Origin: Syntrophus aciditrophicus
GTDB lineage: Bacteria > Desulfobacterota > Syntrophia > Syntrophales > UBA8958
NCBI GenBank assembly: GCA_020718905.1
Contig: DYRD01000011.1
Location: 1 to 48,051 of the forward strand
DNA length: 48,051 bases
Direction of reading: 5' to 3'
The translations under genes were made by a program, and so were the position numbers. A model generated the notes under the pieces. It searched no databases. It was not told the DNA's origin and was given only the letters and a program-made list of their open reading frames with translations. Of the stretch, positions 17,266 to 26,372 are shown piece by piece (the stretch's first letter is position 1; each line of letters opens with the position of its first letter).

Positions 17266-18093
17266 TCATTTGAGGATAATGGTTTTTACGCCCGCGGGAA
17301 CGGGCAGGTCAAATATCCGCTCTGCCTCATTGGTTAGCGGCACGAATGTCGCCCCGTCATACCTTAATGAAATGCTACGCTCGTCCCTGCCGGGCATTTG
17401 AAACCGGATACGGCTGGCCATAGAGACGTCATTGTCCTGGAAGTACTCATCAAAATTAACCGTCAACAACGGCTCCCCGGTTCTCCCAAACCTTTCCCAA
17501 CGGGTCAGGAAGAGGTTGGCAGGATCGATCCAAAGTGACTGCAAGGGATTGTTTTCCCTGGACAAAATGTCCACGCGATACGACCCTCCCTCCGGAGACC
17601 CCCTGAGAATGGTGTGTTCCGCAGGCAGGGTCGGACGGCAGCCCATTAACAAGGCAACCAGATCAGGGACGGCCACCTGGAGCGGGAAAAAGGTCTTCAT
17701 GTTGTCGACAGTTGCCGGACCGACATAGTATTCACCCTTCTGGGGAAGATAAACCTTTATGAGCCCGTTTTGGATTGATAAGAAAAAATTGGGCAGCCCG
17801 ATGATGGGAATGGCCTCCAAGCGGAGAGATGCCGGTTTAGCCGCGATGATGGCAAGTTTTAAGGGGTATCGTCCTGCTTCCGTATGCACGACGACTTGAG
17901 CCACGCCCTTCATGAAATTTTTTTCGCTGTCTCTGAGGTCGATGGTTCGTAACGCCTCCGCTGGGGAAAGTCGGTACTCTGTGACCGGTACCGATTGCAG
18001 GGGGTAAAGAGCGCACCCGCCCATAAATAAGATCAGGAAAAGGAGGAGGAGAAAAACCCCTGCCTTGGAGGGGGAGGACCGTAAGGCGATCAT
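17266..18093 (-). CDS. LolB/DUF4292-like outer-membrane lipoprotein
   Basis: A 275-residue protein with a lipoprotein signal (FLLLLFLILFMGGC) and an incomplete beta-barrel fold resembling LolA/LolB (LRLEAIPIIGLPNFFLSIQNGLIKVYLPQKGEYYVGP, then SLWIDPANLFLTRWERFGR). LolB receives lipoproteins from LolA and inserts them in the outer membrane. lolA is 23 kb away in the window, and this gene is the best LolB candidate, though DUF4292 proteins have unproven roles. Its ATG overlaps the TGA of the upstream TPR gene. Convergent with cpoB. Confidence 0.65.
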   Translation of the reverse strand: MIALRSSPSKAGVFLLLLFLILFMGGCALYPLQSVPVTEYRLSPAEALRTIDLRDSEKNFMKGVAQVVVHTEAGRYPLKLAIIAAKPASLRLEAIPIIGLPNFFLSIQNGLIKVYLPQKGEYYVGPATVDNMKTFFPLQVAVPDLVALLMGCRPTLPAEHTILRGSPEGGSYRVDILSRENNPLQSLWIDPANLFLTRWERFGRTGEPLLTVNFDEYFQDNDVSMASRIRFQMPGRDERSISLRYDGATFVPLTNEAERIFDLPVPAGVKTIILK

Positions 18094-19763
18094 TGCTCGG
18101 GAAGGTCGGCGATCTTTTTTGGCAGGGTGCGACTGGTAGGGTTGAATTTCAGTGCCCGCTGAAAGGAGTCGAGGGCCCCCTGCCGGCGACCTGCCTTGAG
18201 GTAGGCATCCCCCAGATGTTCGGCAACGGTGCCGTCATTAGGCAATAGACTCGCTGCTTCTTTCAGACGCTGTACGGACAGGTCGATCCGGTTCTGCTTG
18301 AAGTATGTCAATCCTAGCGAGTCGATCATATAGCCGCTTCCCGGTTTGAGCTGGAGGGCCCTTTCGATCATTTTTTCGGCTTCTCCAAGATTTATTCCCC
18401 GGTCCGCGTAACTGTAGCCGATAAAATTCAGGGCATCAGCGTGATCGGGATCAATCTTCAAAAGGGTCCTCATTTGTTGGATGCTTGCTTCAAAACGGTC
18501 GGCCTTTTCGTAAAGGACCCCCAGGCTGTAATACAAATCCACGTTTTGCGGCAGGATCGCCAGTCCCTCTTTGAGAATCCGCTCCGCTCCGGTCAGATCC
18601 TTTTCATCTTCGTAAAGGGAGGACAGGATGACGTATAGTCCCGGGACCTCTCGTTTTACCTTAACTGCCTTCTCCAGAGTGGCAATGGCTTCCCTCGTCT
18701 TTCCTTCTTTTTTCAGGATTAAGGCCAGACGAATCTGGGCGCTGCCGTATAAGTCGGCATGGACGGGAACCTTCATAAAGATTCTGATTGCCTGGGCATG
18801 GGCCTTTTTTTCCTCATAAGCGGTTGCCTGGAGGTAGGCACACCGGTAATCAGCAGGGAATTTTTTAATCAGCTTCTCAAAGGTTTCGATGGCCAGGTCG
18901 TAGCGGCCGCTATCTATATACAGCATGCCCATCGCCAAAAGGACTTCCCTATTTTCCGGGTCTAACCTGATAATGCTATGAAATTCCTTCTCCGCCTCGT
19001 CATATCTCTTTTCCCGGAGATATAGTTCCCCGAGTTTGACGCGAACACTTGGCTTTTCCGGATGCAGGGAAAGATAATCCTTGAAGGTATCGATGGCCAT
19101 TGCCGTCTTTTGCTGTTTTTCATAAACAAGGGCGAGATCGATGATGGCCGCTTCAAAGCCCGGTCTAATGCTCTGGGCCTTTTTGAGCATCCTTTCCGCG
19201 CCATCATAATTTTTCATGTCCATGTAAATTTTGGCCTGATAGTAGGCGGCCATGAGGTGCTGAGGGTCCAGAAGGAGCACTTTTTCGAACATGCCAATGG
19301 CTTCGGGGTACTGTCTGGATTCTCTATAGATGATTCCCAGGTAAAAACATGCAGAAACATTTTTGGCATCCTGGCGGATTACTGTCTGGTAGTTGATTAT
19401 GGCCCGGGGGTAATTCTTGGCATTCATGTAAAGCCCGCCGAGCATGAGATTCAAGCCCACATGTTCCGGATTAGCTTTCAGCCCTCTTTCACAGACGGCG
19501 ATGGCCTTGCTGCTTTCACCCTTCTCCACATGAGCGGCTGCCAGTTCCGCGGCGATATCCGGATCGGTCGGATCATAATGCAGGGCTTTTTCGAATTCCT
19601 TGACGGCTTCACCCGGATTCTCATCAAGCATCTGCAACACGCCCAGGGAGTAATGATAGGTGGCACGATAGGAGGGGGCGTTCTTGCCATAAAGCTCCGG
19701 ACATCCGCACAAAAGCGTCAATATCCCGGCGATGCAGATGATGCGCGTCCAGAAATGGTTCAT
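18090..19763 (-). CDS. TPR-repeat lipoprotein
   Basis: A 557-residue protein with a signal ending ILTLLCGC (lipobox), then about 14 consecutive tetratricopeptide repeats from residue 35 to the end (for example YHYSLGVLQMLDENPGEAVKEFEKALHYDP and LGIIYRESRQYPEAIGMFEKVLLLDP). It should act as an envelope scaffold; the partner is unknown. It sits between the ctpA protease (12 nt upstream) and the LolB-like lipoprotein (ATGA overlap), which suggests a shared role in outer-membrane or lipoprotein assembly. Confidence 0.85.
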   Translation of the reverse strand: MNHFWTRIICIAGILTLLCGCPELYGKNAPSYRATYHYSLGVLQMLDENPGEAVKEFEKALHYDPTDPDIAAELAAAHVEKGESSKAIAVCERGLKANPEHVGLNLMLGGLYMNAKNYPRAIINYQTVIRQDAKNVSACFYLGIIYRESRQYPEAIGMFEKVLLLDPQHLMAAYYQAKIYMDMKNYDGAERMLKKAQSIRPGFEAAIIDLALVYEKQQKTAMAIDTFKDYLSLHPEKPSVRVKLGELYLREKRYDEAEKEFHSIIRLDPENREVLLAMGMLYIDSGRYDLAIETFEKLIKKFPADYRCAYLQATAYEEKKAHAQAIRIFMKVPVHADLYGSAQIRLALILKKEGKTREAIATLEKAVKVKREVPGLYVILSSLYEDEKDLTGAERILKEGLAILPQNVDLYYSLGVLYEKADRFEASIQQMRTLLKIDPDHADALNFIGYSYADRGINLGEAEKMIERALQLKPGSGYMIDSLGLTYFKQNRIDLSVQRLKEAASLLPNDGTVAEHLGDAYLKAGRRQGALDSFQRALKFNPTSRTLPKKIADLPEQ

Positions 19764-19775
19764 AAATCTCTCTTT

Positions 19776-21155
19776 TTAATTCTTTACGGTCTTTTTAAAG
19801 ATATCCCAGCTTTTCAACATATCGACGGCGGCTTTAAGCTGATTGTCCGTAGTCACGTCGCCAAGGACCCTTTTCGCGGGCAGGTCCTTCCGGTTGCCGT
19901 TATCCTTCGTTATCCGCTGCGGTAACTTTATGTCCCTGTCCTTAGCGGGTTCCCCGCCCTTCTTCTCCATTTCCTTCACGGATTTGATATGTCCTTGCAG
20001 ATCCTTTTCTCTGATAGGCTCATAATCATCATCATCGGCCTCGTCCCCGGTCCGGAGATATTTGACGACGATGTCCGGGGCGATCCCTTCCGCCTGGATG
20101 GAGCGGCCCTTGGGAGTATAGTAGCGAGCCGTCGTAAGTTTCAGCGCGGCGCCGTCTTCAAGGGGAATTACGGTTTGGACGGAGCCCTTGCCGAAGGTCT
20201 GGGTGCCGATAACCAGGGCGCGTCCGTTGTCCTGGAGGGCCCCTGATACAATTTCTGCGGCGCTCGCCGTTCCTTCATTCACAATAACGACAATGGGAGC
20301 GGTGAACTCATCGCCACTGTCTCGGGCGCTGGCCTTGCTTTCCATACCCTTGGTTCGTCCTTTGGTTGAGACGATTATTCCGGACTTGAGAAAGACATCG
20401 GAGACCTCGATGGACTGGTTCAGGAGCCCGCCGGGGTTGTTGCGCAGATCCAGGACAATCCCTTTGAGGGATTTGTTCTTAGCCGTCATCTCCTGCAGGG
20501 CCTTTTTCAGATCACTGGCGGTCTTATCCTGGAAAGAGGCGACGCGAACATAACCGATCTGGTCGTCGAGAAGCTTGTATTTAACACTGACGATTTTGAT
20601 GATAGCTCTCGTGATGACAAAGTCCCGGAGCTTGTTCTCAGTTCCCCTCAAGACGGAAATTGTCACTTTCGTATCTTTTGGTCCCCGAATCCGGGTGACC
20701 GCCTCCATAATGGTGATGTCCTTGGTAGACTTCCCCTCAATCAGGATGATCTTGTCGCCGGCCTTGACACCGGCTTGAAAGGCAGGTGTGTCTTCGATGG
20801 GGGAGACGACGGTGAGGATATCCTTGTGGATAGTGATCTCGATACCGATGCCGCCGAAACTGCCCCGGGTCTCCATCTCCAGTTCCTTGTAAGTTTCCGG
20901 CGTCATATAGCTGCTGTGGGGATCGAGGTTCTTGATCATGCCGTTGATGGCCCCTTGGATCAGGGTCTTGGAATCCACCGGCTCTACATAATTCTTTTCG
21001 ACAATATCGAGGATTTCGTTGAAAGCCTTGAGATTTTTATATATAGACCGGTCCAGGGCTGCCGATACCATGCTGTAGCGATAGAGTCCCATAAAAACCA
21101 GCAGGGCGGCCATGCCGAGCACCACAATCCATTTTGTTTTTGTTTGTCTTTTCAT
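19776..21155 (-). CDS. ctpA: C-terminal processing peptidase, S41 family
   Basis: A 459-residue periplasmic serine protease. One N-terminal hydrophobic segment (WIVVLGMAALLVFMGLY) is followed by a PDZ domain at about 95-180 (GGIGIEITIHKDILTVVSPIEDTPA, GDKIILIEGKSTKDIT). The S41 core has LRNNPGGLL, the catalytic Ser in NEGTASAAEIV and the Lys in GTQTFGKGSVQ. The Lys/Pro-rich C-terminal tail is longer than usual. First gene of a run with the TPR and LolB-like lipoproteins; a promoter is predicted upstream. Confidence 0.93.
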   Translation of the reverse strand: MKRQTKTKWIVVLGMAALLVFMGLYRYSMVSAALDRSIYKNLKAFNEILDIVEKNYVEPVDSKTLIQGAINGMIKNLDPHSSYMTPETYKELEMETRGSFGGIGIEITIHKDILTVVSPIEDTPAFQAGVKAGDKIILIEGKSTKDITIMEAVTRIRGPKDTKVTISVLRGTENKLRDFVITRAIIKIVSVKYKLLDDQIGYVRVASFQDKTASDLKKALQEMTAKNKSLKGIVLDLRNNPGGLLNQSIEVSDVFLKSGIIVSTKGRTKGMESKASARDSGDEFTAPIVVIVNEGTASAAEIVSGALQDNGRALVIGTQTFGKGSVQTVIPLEDGAALKLTTARYYTPKGRSIQAEGIAPDIVVKYLRTGDEADDDDYEPIREKDLQGHIKSVKEMEKKGGEPAKDRDIKLPQRITKDNGNRKDLPAKRVLGDVTTDNQLKAAVDMLKSWDIFKKTVKN

Positions 21156-21216
21156 TCATCCCTCCACATAATACCCTGCGACTATTTAATCATCGCTCCC
21201 TATTTGAAACTTTTTT

Positions 21217-21246
21217 ACAATAACACTTTTTATGGGAAAATTTCAA
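21217..21246 (-). promoter_or_regulatory. Predicted sigma-70 promoter for ctpA
   Basis: Minus strand: TTGAAA, 18-bp spacer, TATTGT, in an AT-rich gap about 60 nt upstream of the ctpA start. Prediction by eye. Confidence 0.4.
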
Positions 21247-21275
21247 ATCTTTTTTATTTCTGGAGGTTATCGGTG

Positions 21276-22220
21276 TTACAAGGAGGAGGCTGCCTTTAGG
21301 AGGGCTTCCCCGTCACCGACATAAAGGAGGCGCAGGTGCCGATCTATGTTCTTAATCAAACCGGAGAGGACCTTACGGGGACCGATTTCCACAACCGTCC
21401 TAACACCCAGCGCGGTCATTCTTTCCACCGTTTCCTGCCAGCGCACGGGAGAGACCATTTGCCGCTGCAGTAGCTCCCGGGAACAGTCGGGGGAATGAAG
21501 CCGGGAAGGATCATAATTGGGAACGACGGGTATCAGGCAGGGCTGAAAAGCTATTTTTGCCAGATCGCCGCTGAAAAGTTCGGCGGCTTCCCTAAGGAGA
21601 CGCGAGTGGCAGGGGACGCTTATGAGCAGGGGGACAAATTTCTTAATTCCCGCTTCCCTGGCCATCTCTCCCACCCGTTCCACCGCCCGGGCATTTCCCG
21701 AGATGACGATCTGGTTCGGGGCATTGAGGTTGGCCAGATCGAGGAGCTCTCCCGGGAGGGAACATCTCTTGCAGACCTTGACCACGGCCTCGTGATCCAG
21801 GCCCAGGATGGCAGCCATCGCCCCGACGCCGGGAGGCAAAGCTTCCTGGTGCCTGCGGGCCCTCGCCTGGACAATGGCTATGGTTTCTTCAAGCCTAAGC
21901 GAACCTGCCGCATACAGGGCGCTGTATTCACCGAGACTGTGTCCGGCCGCCACGGTCGGAGCGGCGGTGCCGATACGGACATGGGCTTTGAAGAGCTCAT
22001 AGGTGGCCAGCTCAAATGTCAGGACGGCAAGTTGGGTGTGAACGGTCTGATCCAGAACCCCTTGAGGGCCTTCCAGGCAGATCTTGGCGATGTCCATGCC
22101 GGTGACATCCCGGGTTCGGGAAAATACATCCCGAAAGGCTCCGAATTCCTTGAATAAATCGGCGCCCATACCCACATATTGCGAACCCTGACCTGGAAAG
22201 ACCAGCGCCCATTTCTCCAT
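21276..22220 (-). CDS. fabD: Malonyl-CoA:ACP transacylase FabD
   Basis: A 314-residue FabD, which moves malonyl groups from CoA to acyl carrier protein for fatty acid synthesis. N-terminal LVFPGQGSQYVGMG, nucleophile elbow AGHSLGEYSAL (Ser), the conserved Arg in ARARRHQEA, and the catalytic His in ISVPCHSRLL are all present. The end SPVRWQETVERM and VEIGPRKVLSGLIK is typical. It starts 17 nt downstream of the FabH/PhaC chimera. No fabG, acpP or fabF follows; the strand continues into the ctpA unit. Confidence 0.94.
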   Translation of the reverse strand: MEKWALVFPGQGSQYVGMGADLFKEFGAFRDVFSRTRDVTGMDIAKICLEGPQGVLDQTVHTQLAVLTFELATYELFKAHVRIGTAAPTVAAGHSLGEYSALYAAGSLRLEETIAIVQARARRHQEALPPGVGAMAAILGLDHEAVVKVCKRCSLPGELLDLANLNAPNQIVISGNARAVERVGEMAREAGIKKFVPLLISVPCHSRLLREAAELFSGDLAKIAFQPCLIPVVPNYDPSRLHSPDCSRELLQRQMVSPVRWQETVERMTALGVRTVVEIGPRKVLSGLIKNIDRHLRLLYVGDGEALLKAASSL

Positions 22221-22237
22221 ATGCTTTTCCCTCGTTT

Positions 22238-23962
22238 CTAATTTTCTGTAACGTATTTCCCCGGAGATCTCTCCCGGGGAGGATATTTAACGCATCCCAT
22301 GGTCGGTGGTTTTTTCATGATCGAGCCGCGCTGCACCAGCCAGTCCGTCCAATCCCTCCACCAGGAACCGCGCCTTTCCTCTTGACGGCTCAGCCAGTTG
22401 TCGAGATTCTCCGTGCTCTCGACTTTCCCGGCCCAGAACTTCCTCCTTGACCCCTCCGAATGGGGTTTGATAATACTCGGGATATGCCCTTCGCTGGCAA
22501 GGATATACCGCCGGGGGGCCTTGACCAGGGAGCAGGTGCGGAATGTCCCCCGCCAGGGGCAGATGTGGTCCAGTTGCGCTCCCACGGCGTATAAAGGCTG
22601 GCCGACCCTTTCCATGTCCATGGGCCGATTTCCCAGGGACAGGACGTCCTTTTTTGCCAGATTGTTATGGAGGTAGAATTCCCGCAGATAGAAGGAGCAC
22701 ATCGCTTCCGGCAGACGGGTGCTGTCGCTGTTCCAAGAGAGCAGGTCCGATTTCGGAGGTGTGCCGCCGTAGAGGTAGTTCTGAACGAAGTTTCGCCAGA
22801 TCAGGCTGTCCGAGCCAAGAACTCGGAAGAGCCAGCTCAGATAGCGGGCATCGAGGAAACCGTCCGCTTTCACAATAATCTCGGTTACTTCAATGGATTT
22901 TTCGCTCATGAAAACCCCGAGATCGCCGGGCTCGGAAAAATCAACAAGGGTTGAAAACAGTGTCCAGTCGGCGATGGGCAAATGGCCCTTTGTACCCGCC
23001 CCCCGGTTCAGCCAGGCCATGAAGGCGGCCAGGGCCGTGACGCCGATGCAGTATCCCGCCGCATGTACATAGTAGAGGGCTATGCAGATATGCCGTGCCC
23101 CCTCCACCGCTTTGAGGGTCCCGGAGAACATGTAGTCGGCAAAAGTTACCTCCCGCATGATTGCCGTCGGATTCTTCCAGCTGATAACGAAAACGGTGAA
23201 TCCCTGATCTCTTAGAAAACGTACGAAACTCGTTTGCGGCGTAAGGTCAAAGATGTAGTACTTGTTGATCCAGGGGGGGACCAGCACGATGGGCAGGGCA
23301 TGCGTTGTTGCTGTCGACGCCTCATACTGGATGAGTTCCATCAGGTCGTTGCTGAAGACCACAAATCCCGGCGTTATGGCAATATTCTCAGCTACTTTGA
23401 AAGCCTTTTCATCAGTGATCATGGAGAGATAATCGCCTCGGGAAAAATCTTCGGTGCCTTGCAGCAGCACGGCCCCCGCCCCATCCCCGAAATAGGGAAA
23501 GGTGGAAAAATCCTTGCTGTTGAGAAATCTCGAATAGGCCTCCGCGGCTACGAAAAGGATGTTGCCGTACTGCCCCGATTTCACGAGGACGTCGGCCAGG
23601 TGGAGGCCATAGACGCTTCCCGAACAGACGGAATTGATGTCAAAGGCAAAGGACCTTTTGGCCCCGAGGAGGTGCTGTACTCTGGTGGCTGTGGCCGGTT
23701 GGATGCGGTCGGGAGAAGAGGTCGAAAGGATTATCCCTTCGATGTCTGCCGGGAGAAAATCGATCTTTTCCAGGCAGGTCCGGACCGCCTCCAGGGCCAG
23801 ATCGGAGGTGCACTGGTTTTCCCCGGCGTGGTGTCGCGCCAAGACGCCGGTCTTCTTGCCGATCAGGGACCGGGCTTCCCGGGAAAACTGCAGGAGGTCT
23901 TCGTTCGGGATGATTTTTCCCGGCAAGTAGGATCCTGTGGAAGCAATGAAGGCCCTTGTCAT
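22238..23962 (-). CDS. Chimera: N-terminal half of FabH (KAS III) fused in frame to C-terminal two-thirds of PHA synthase PhaC
   Basis: One uninterrupted 574-codon frame. Residues 1 to about 170 are FabH-like: GSYLPGKIIPNEDL, the active-site Cys113 in INSVCSGSVYGL and YFGDGAGAVLL. The FabH His/Asn catalytic half is missing. From about 176 the sequence switches to class I PHA synthase: TDEKAFKVAENIAITPG, IVLVPPWINKYYIFDL, the nucleophile Cys305 in GYCIGVT (family GYCIGGT, so Val replaces Gly), Asp465 in AQLDHICPW, His493 in SEGHIPSII, and the GSWW..W.DWL tail. The PhaC N-terminal ~190 residues are missing. An in-frame deletion of adjacent fabH and phaC genes, or a misassembly, would give this. 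fabD follows. Confidence 0.8.
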   Translation of the reverse strand: MTRAFIASTGSYLPGKIIPNEDLLQFSREARSLIGKKTGVLARHHAGENQCTSDLALEAVRTCLEKIDFLPADIEGIILSTSSPDRIQPATATRVQHLLGAKRSFAFDINSVCSGSVYGLHLADVLVKSGQYGNILFVAAEAYSRFLNSKDFSTFPYFGDGAGAVLLQGTEDFSRGDYLSMITDEKAFKVAENIAITPGFVVFSNDLMELIQYEASTATTHALPIVLVPPWINKYYIFDLTPQTSFVRFLRDQGFTVFVISWKNPTAIMREVTFADYMFSGTLKAVEGARHICIALYYVHAAGYCIGVTALAAFMAWLNRGAGTKGHLPIADWTLFSTLVDFSEPGDLGVFMSEKSIEVTEIIVKADGFLDARYLSWLFRVLGSDSLIWRNFVQNYLYGGTPPKSDLLSWNSDSTRLPEAMCSFYLREFYLHNNLAKKDVLSLGNRPMDMERVGQPLYAVGAQLDHICPWRGTFRTCSLVKAPRRYILASEGHIPSIIKPHSEGSRRKFWAGKVESTENLDNWLSRQEERRGSWWRDWTDWLVQRGSIMKKPPTMGCVKYPPRERSPGKYVTEN

Positions 23963-24042
23963 TTTACTGTTCTCATTCGGGTTGATCGGTTAAACTGTCA
24001 ATAATGAAGGGATTAACGGCTGTTCCACGTCCTTCGCTTTAG

Positions 24043-24071
24043 TTTTAACCTGACCGGGAAATCCCTGTCAA
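24043..24071 (-). promoter_or_regulatory. Predicted sigma-70 promoter for the FabH/PhaC-fabD unit
   Basis: Minus strand: TTGACA, 17-bp spacer, TTAAAA, about 80 nt upstream of the chimera's start. A second TTGACA lies closer but has no good -10. Confidence 0.4.
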
Positions 24072-24083
24072 AATAAAACCCCC

Positions 24084-25394
24084 TCAGGAAGATGCCTTTG
24101 TGGAACTCAGCAATACCTTGTCGATCCGGTTGCCGTCCATGTACACGATTTCGAAACGCCAGTCTTCCCAGGAAAAATGGTCGCCCGTAACGGGTATGCG
24201 TTCCAGAAAGGACATGATGAAGCCGCCAAGGGTGTGAAAGTCGCCCTTTTCTTCGGCGGGAAGCCCCTCGATATGGAAATGGGTTTTAAAATCTTCAACG
24301 GACAAGGCGCCGTCCACGAACCAGGAACCGTCCTCTCGCTGGACGATGGGATTTCCATCCTCCTCGCTGATCGAGGGAATATCGCCCACAATAGCCTGAA
24401 TTACATCGCTGATGGTCACCATCCCCTGAATGATTCCATATTCATCAACCACCAAGGCGATGTGGATGGGGGAGGTCTTGAATTGTGCGAGGACCTGCCA
24501 GGCGGAGATTGTTTCCGGGAAACAAAGGGGTTTTTTCAGCAGGGGGATCATGTCCAGTTCCCCTGCCCCCGTTGCGGCGACTTGTTTTAAAAGATCCTTG
24601 ACATGGAGAAATCCGATGACCTGATCAAGACTTTCCCTGCCTACGGGGAAGCAGGTGTGTTGGCCCGACCTGATGATCTCCAGATTGTAGGGAAAGTCCT
24701 TTCCCGCATCCAGCCAGAGAATATCCGGCCGGGGCGTCATCAGATCCCTGACCCCCAGTTCGTCGATATGAAAGGCCCGGTGGCAGATCTCATGTTCCAT
24801 GGCATGAAAAATACCGGCCTCCGCTCCTTCTTCAAGGAGGACCTTCACTTCCTCCTCGGACACGGAACTCTCCGACTTCTCGATGCGGAGTGCCTTCAAG
24901 AACAGTTCGGTGCTGACATTTAGGAGCCAGACAAGGGGGTAGGTGACGATGGACAGGTAATATACGGGAAAGGCTGCCAATGAGGCGATCCTCTCCGCTC
25001 TGAAAAGGGCCAGGCGTTTGGGGACAAGTTCTCCCAGGACAAGAGACAGATAGGTGATCACCAGGACCACGAGGGCAAGTCCCAACGGCTCGCTGTAAGG
25101 ATGGAAAATTGAAAATTGCTGCAGATAAACGCTTAGAGACTTTGCGATAGTTACACCGCCATAGGCCCCGGACAGGATACCGATGAGGGTGATGCCGATC
25201 TGGATGGCGGAGAGGAAACTCCCCGGTTCCTCCGCTATGCTAAGGGCCTTCTCCGCCCCTGTATCCCCGCTTTCCGCATCGACCCTCAGCTTGGCCTTGC
25301 GCGAGGAAACCAGGGCCATCTCCGCCATGGATAGGACCCCGTTAAGGAGCACGAGCAGCAGCAGGACAATGGCCTCAACAGACAAAGACGGCAT
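24084..25394 (-). CDS. CNNM/CorC-HlyC family membrane protein with CBS pair
   Basis: A 436-residue protein of the UPF0053 family. An N-terminal CNNM membrane domain (residues 1 to about 180) has SMAEMALVSSRKAKL and LSAIQIGITLIGILSGAYGG. Two CBS domains follow (VRDLMTPRPDILWLDAG, then PETISAWQVLAQFKTSPIHIALVVDEYGIIQGMVTISDVIQAI), and a CorC/HlyC transporter-associated domain (GSWFVDGALSVEDFKTHF, FHTLGGFIM). Members are linked to Mg/Co efflux; 'hemolysin' names are historical. Downstream of lexA on the same strand but about 390 nt away. Confidence 0.88.
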   Translation of the reverse strand: MPSLSVEAIVLLLLVLLNGVLSMAEMALVSSRKAKLRVDAESGDTGAEKALSIAEEPGSFLSAIQIGITLIGILSGAYGGVTIAKSLSVYLQQFSIFHPYSEPLGLALVVLVITYLSLVLGELVPKRLALFRAERIASLAAFPVYYLSIVTYPLVWLLNVSTELFLKALRIEKSESSVSEEEVKVLLEEGAEAGIFHAMEHEICHRAFHIDELGVRDLMTPRPDILWLDAGKDFPYNLEIIRSGQHTCFPVGRESLDQVIGFLHVKDLLKQVAATGAGELDMIPLLKKPLCFPETISAWQVLAQFKTSPIHIALVVDEYGIIQGMVTISDVIQAIVGDIPSISEEDGNPIVQREDGSWFVDGALSVEDFKTHFHIEGLPAEEKGDFHTLGGFIMSFLERIPVTGDHFSWEDWRFEIVYMDGNRIDKVLLSSTKASS

Positions 25395-25523
25395 GGCTCG
25401 TTATTTCCTGGTGAATGGGGAGGCCGGACACGCTTTCATGGTTCATTATGATCTGCATTTGAGGGGTAATATAAGGAGAATCTTCCCCGTAGTCAAGGAA
25501 AACAGTGACGGAGGAAGAGCATA

Positions 25524-25766
25524 TCAGCAGAGAGAGGGGAGGTGAAAAGCAAAATACATGACCGCGAAAAAGATGATGCCCAGGCAAATGCCGTTTACGG
25601 TCCCTTCCATGCCGAGGAGGCGCTGGTCCCATGGGGAGGTTGCGATGCAACGGCGGATGGCCATGAAGATGTCGCCCCGGGCTGGGATTATACTTGTCCG
25701 GCAATATAATGTTAAGGCCCCCGCTCTGATCGCGCCCATTTCGTCTGCATAAAGTCTTGCTCTCAT
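25524..25766 (-). CDS. Possible small membrane protein
   Basis: An 80-codon frame in the 389-base gap between lexA and the CNNM gene. The C-terminal third is one hydrophobic helix (GICLGIIFFAVMYFAFHL). An inner ATG (MAIRRC) would give a 46-residue version. No strong ribosome binding site precedes either start and no family is recognised, so this may be chance. Nothing else is seen in the gap. Confidence 0.25.
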   Translation of the reverse strand: MRARLYADEMGAIRAGALTLYCRTSIIPARGDIFMAIRRCIATSPWDQRLLGMEGTVNGICLGIIFFAVMYFAFHLPSLC

Positions 25767-25783
25767 CTTCTATGACCGCCTTT

Positions 25784-26365
25784 CTAATGGTTATACTTCC
25801 TGATTACCGCCGTAACCACACCGCCCATGCGAACTTCCGCTTTGGGGATGATGTTGGGGTACTTGGGATTGGCCGCGGCGAGAAACACGTTTCCCCCCTG
25901 CTTACGGAAATATTTCATCGTCCATTCCCCGTCGACTGCGGCGATGACGATGTCCCCGCTTTTTGGTTCCCGGTCCTTTTCCACAATGACGAGATCTCCT
26001 TCTATGATCCCCGCGCCGATCATAGAATCCCCGCTGACCTGGAGGAGAAAAGATACATCCGGTCTGGCTACAAGGTATTCGCCCAGGGAAATGATGTCCC
26101 GGAGTTCCTCTTCGGCATGGGAGGGAATGCCTGCGACGACTTCTCCCACCACGGGAATGCCGAAGGTCCGGCGACCCGGCCTCAGGCGTCCCTGGTCGTC
26201 TTTTTCGAGGAGTCCCCCTTCCCGAAGCTTGTTGACCCAGAAATGAACGACGCTCTTGGAGCGAACCCCCAGCAGGGAGAGCATTTCGGCATAGCTCAGC
26301 ATCCGCCGCCGGTGAAAGCTGCCGATGGCCCTGGCCACGCTCTGGATGGTTCTCTTTGCTTCCAC
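25784..26365 (-). CDS. lexA: LexA-type SOS repressor with S24 autoprotease
   Basis: A 193-residue protein. The N-terminal winged helix (MLSYAEMLSLLGVRSKSVVHFWVNKL) binds DNA. The C-terminal S24 domain has the Ala-Gly cleavage site (VVGEVVAGIP), the nucleophile Ser in VSGDSMIGAGI and the catalytic Lys in WTMKYFRK. RecA filaments would trigger self-cleavage. The start is GTG 26365: the TTG at 26401 is the -35 box of the promoter. The expected transcript start falls at or one base before this GTG, so the mRNA may be leaderless. A GTG further in (before ARAIGSF) is an alternative start. Confidence 0.82.
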   Translation of the reverse strand: MEAKRTIQSVARAIGSFHRRRMLSYAEMLSLLGVRSKSVVHFWVNKLREGGLLEKDDQGRLRPGRRTFGIPVVGEVVAGIPSHAEEELRDIISLGEYLVARPDVSFLLQVSGDSMIGAGIIEGDLVIVEKDREPKSGDIVIAAVDGEWTMKYFRKQGGNVFLAAANPKYPNIIPKAEVRMGGVVTAVIRKYNH

Positions 26366-26372
26366 GACTACT

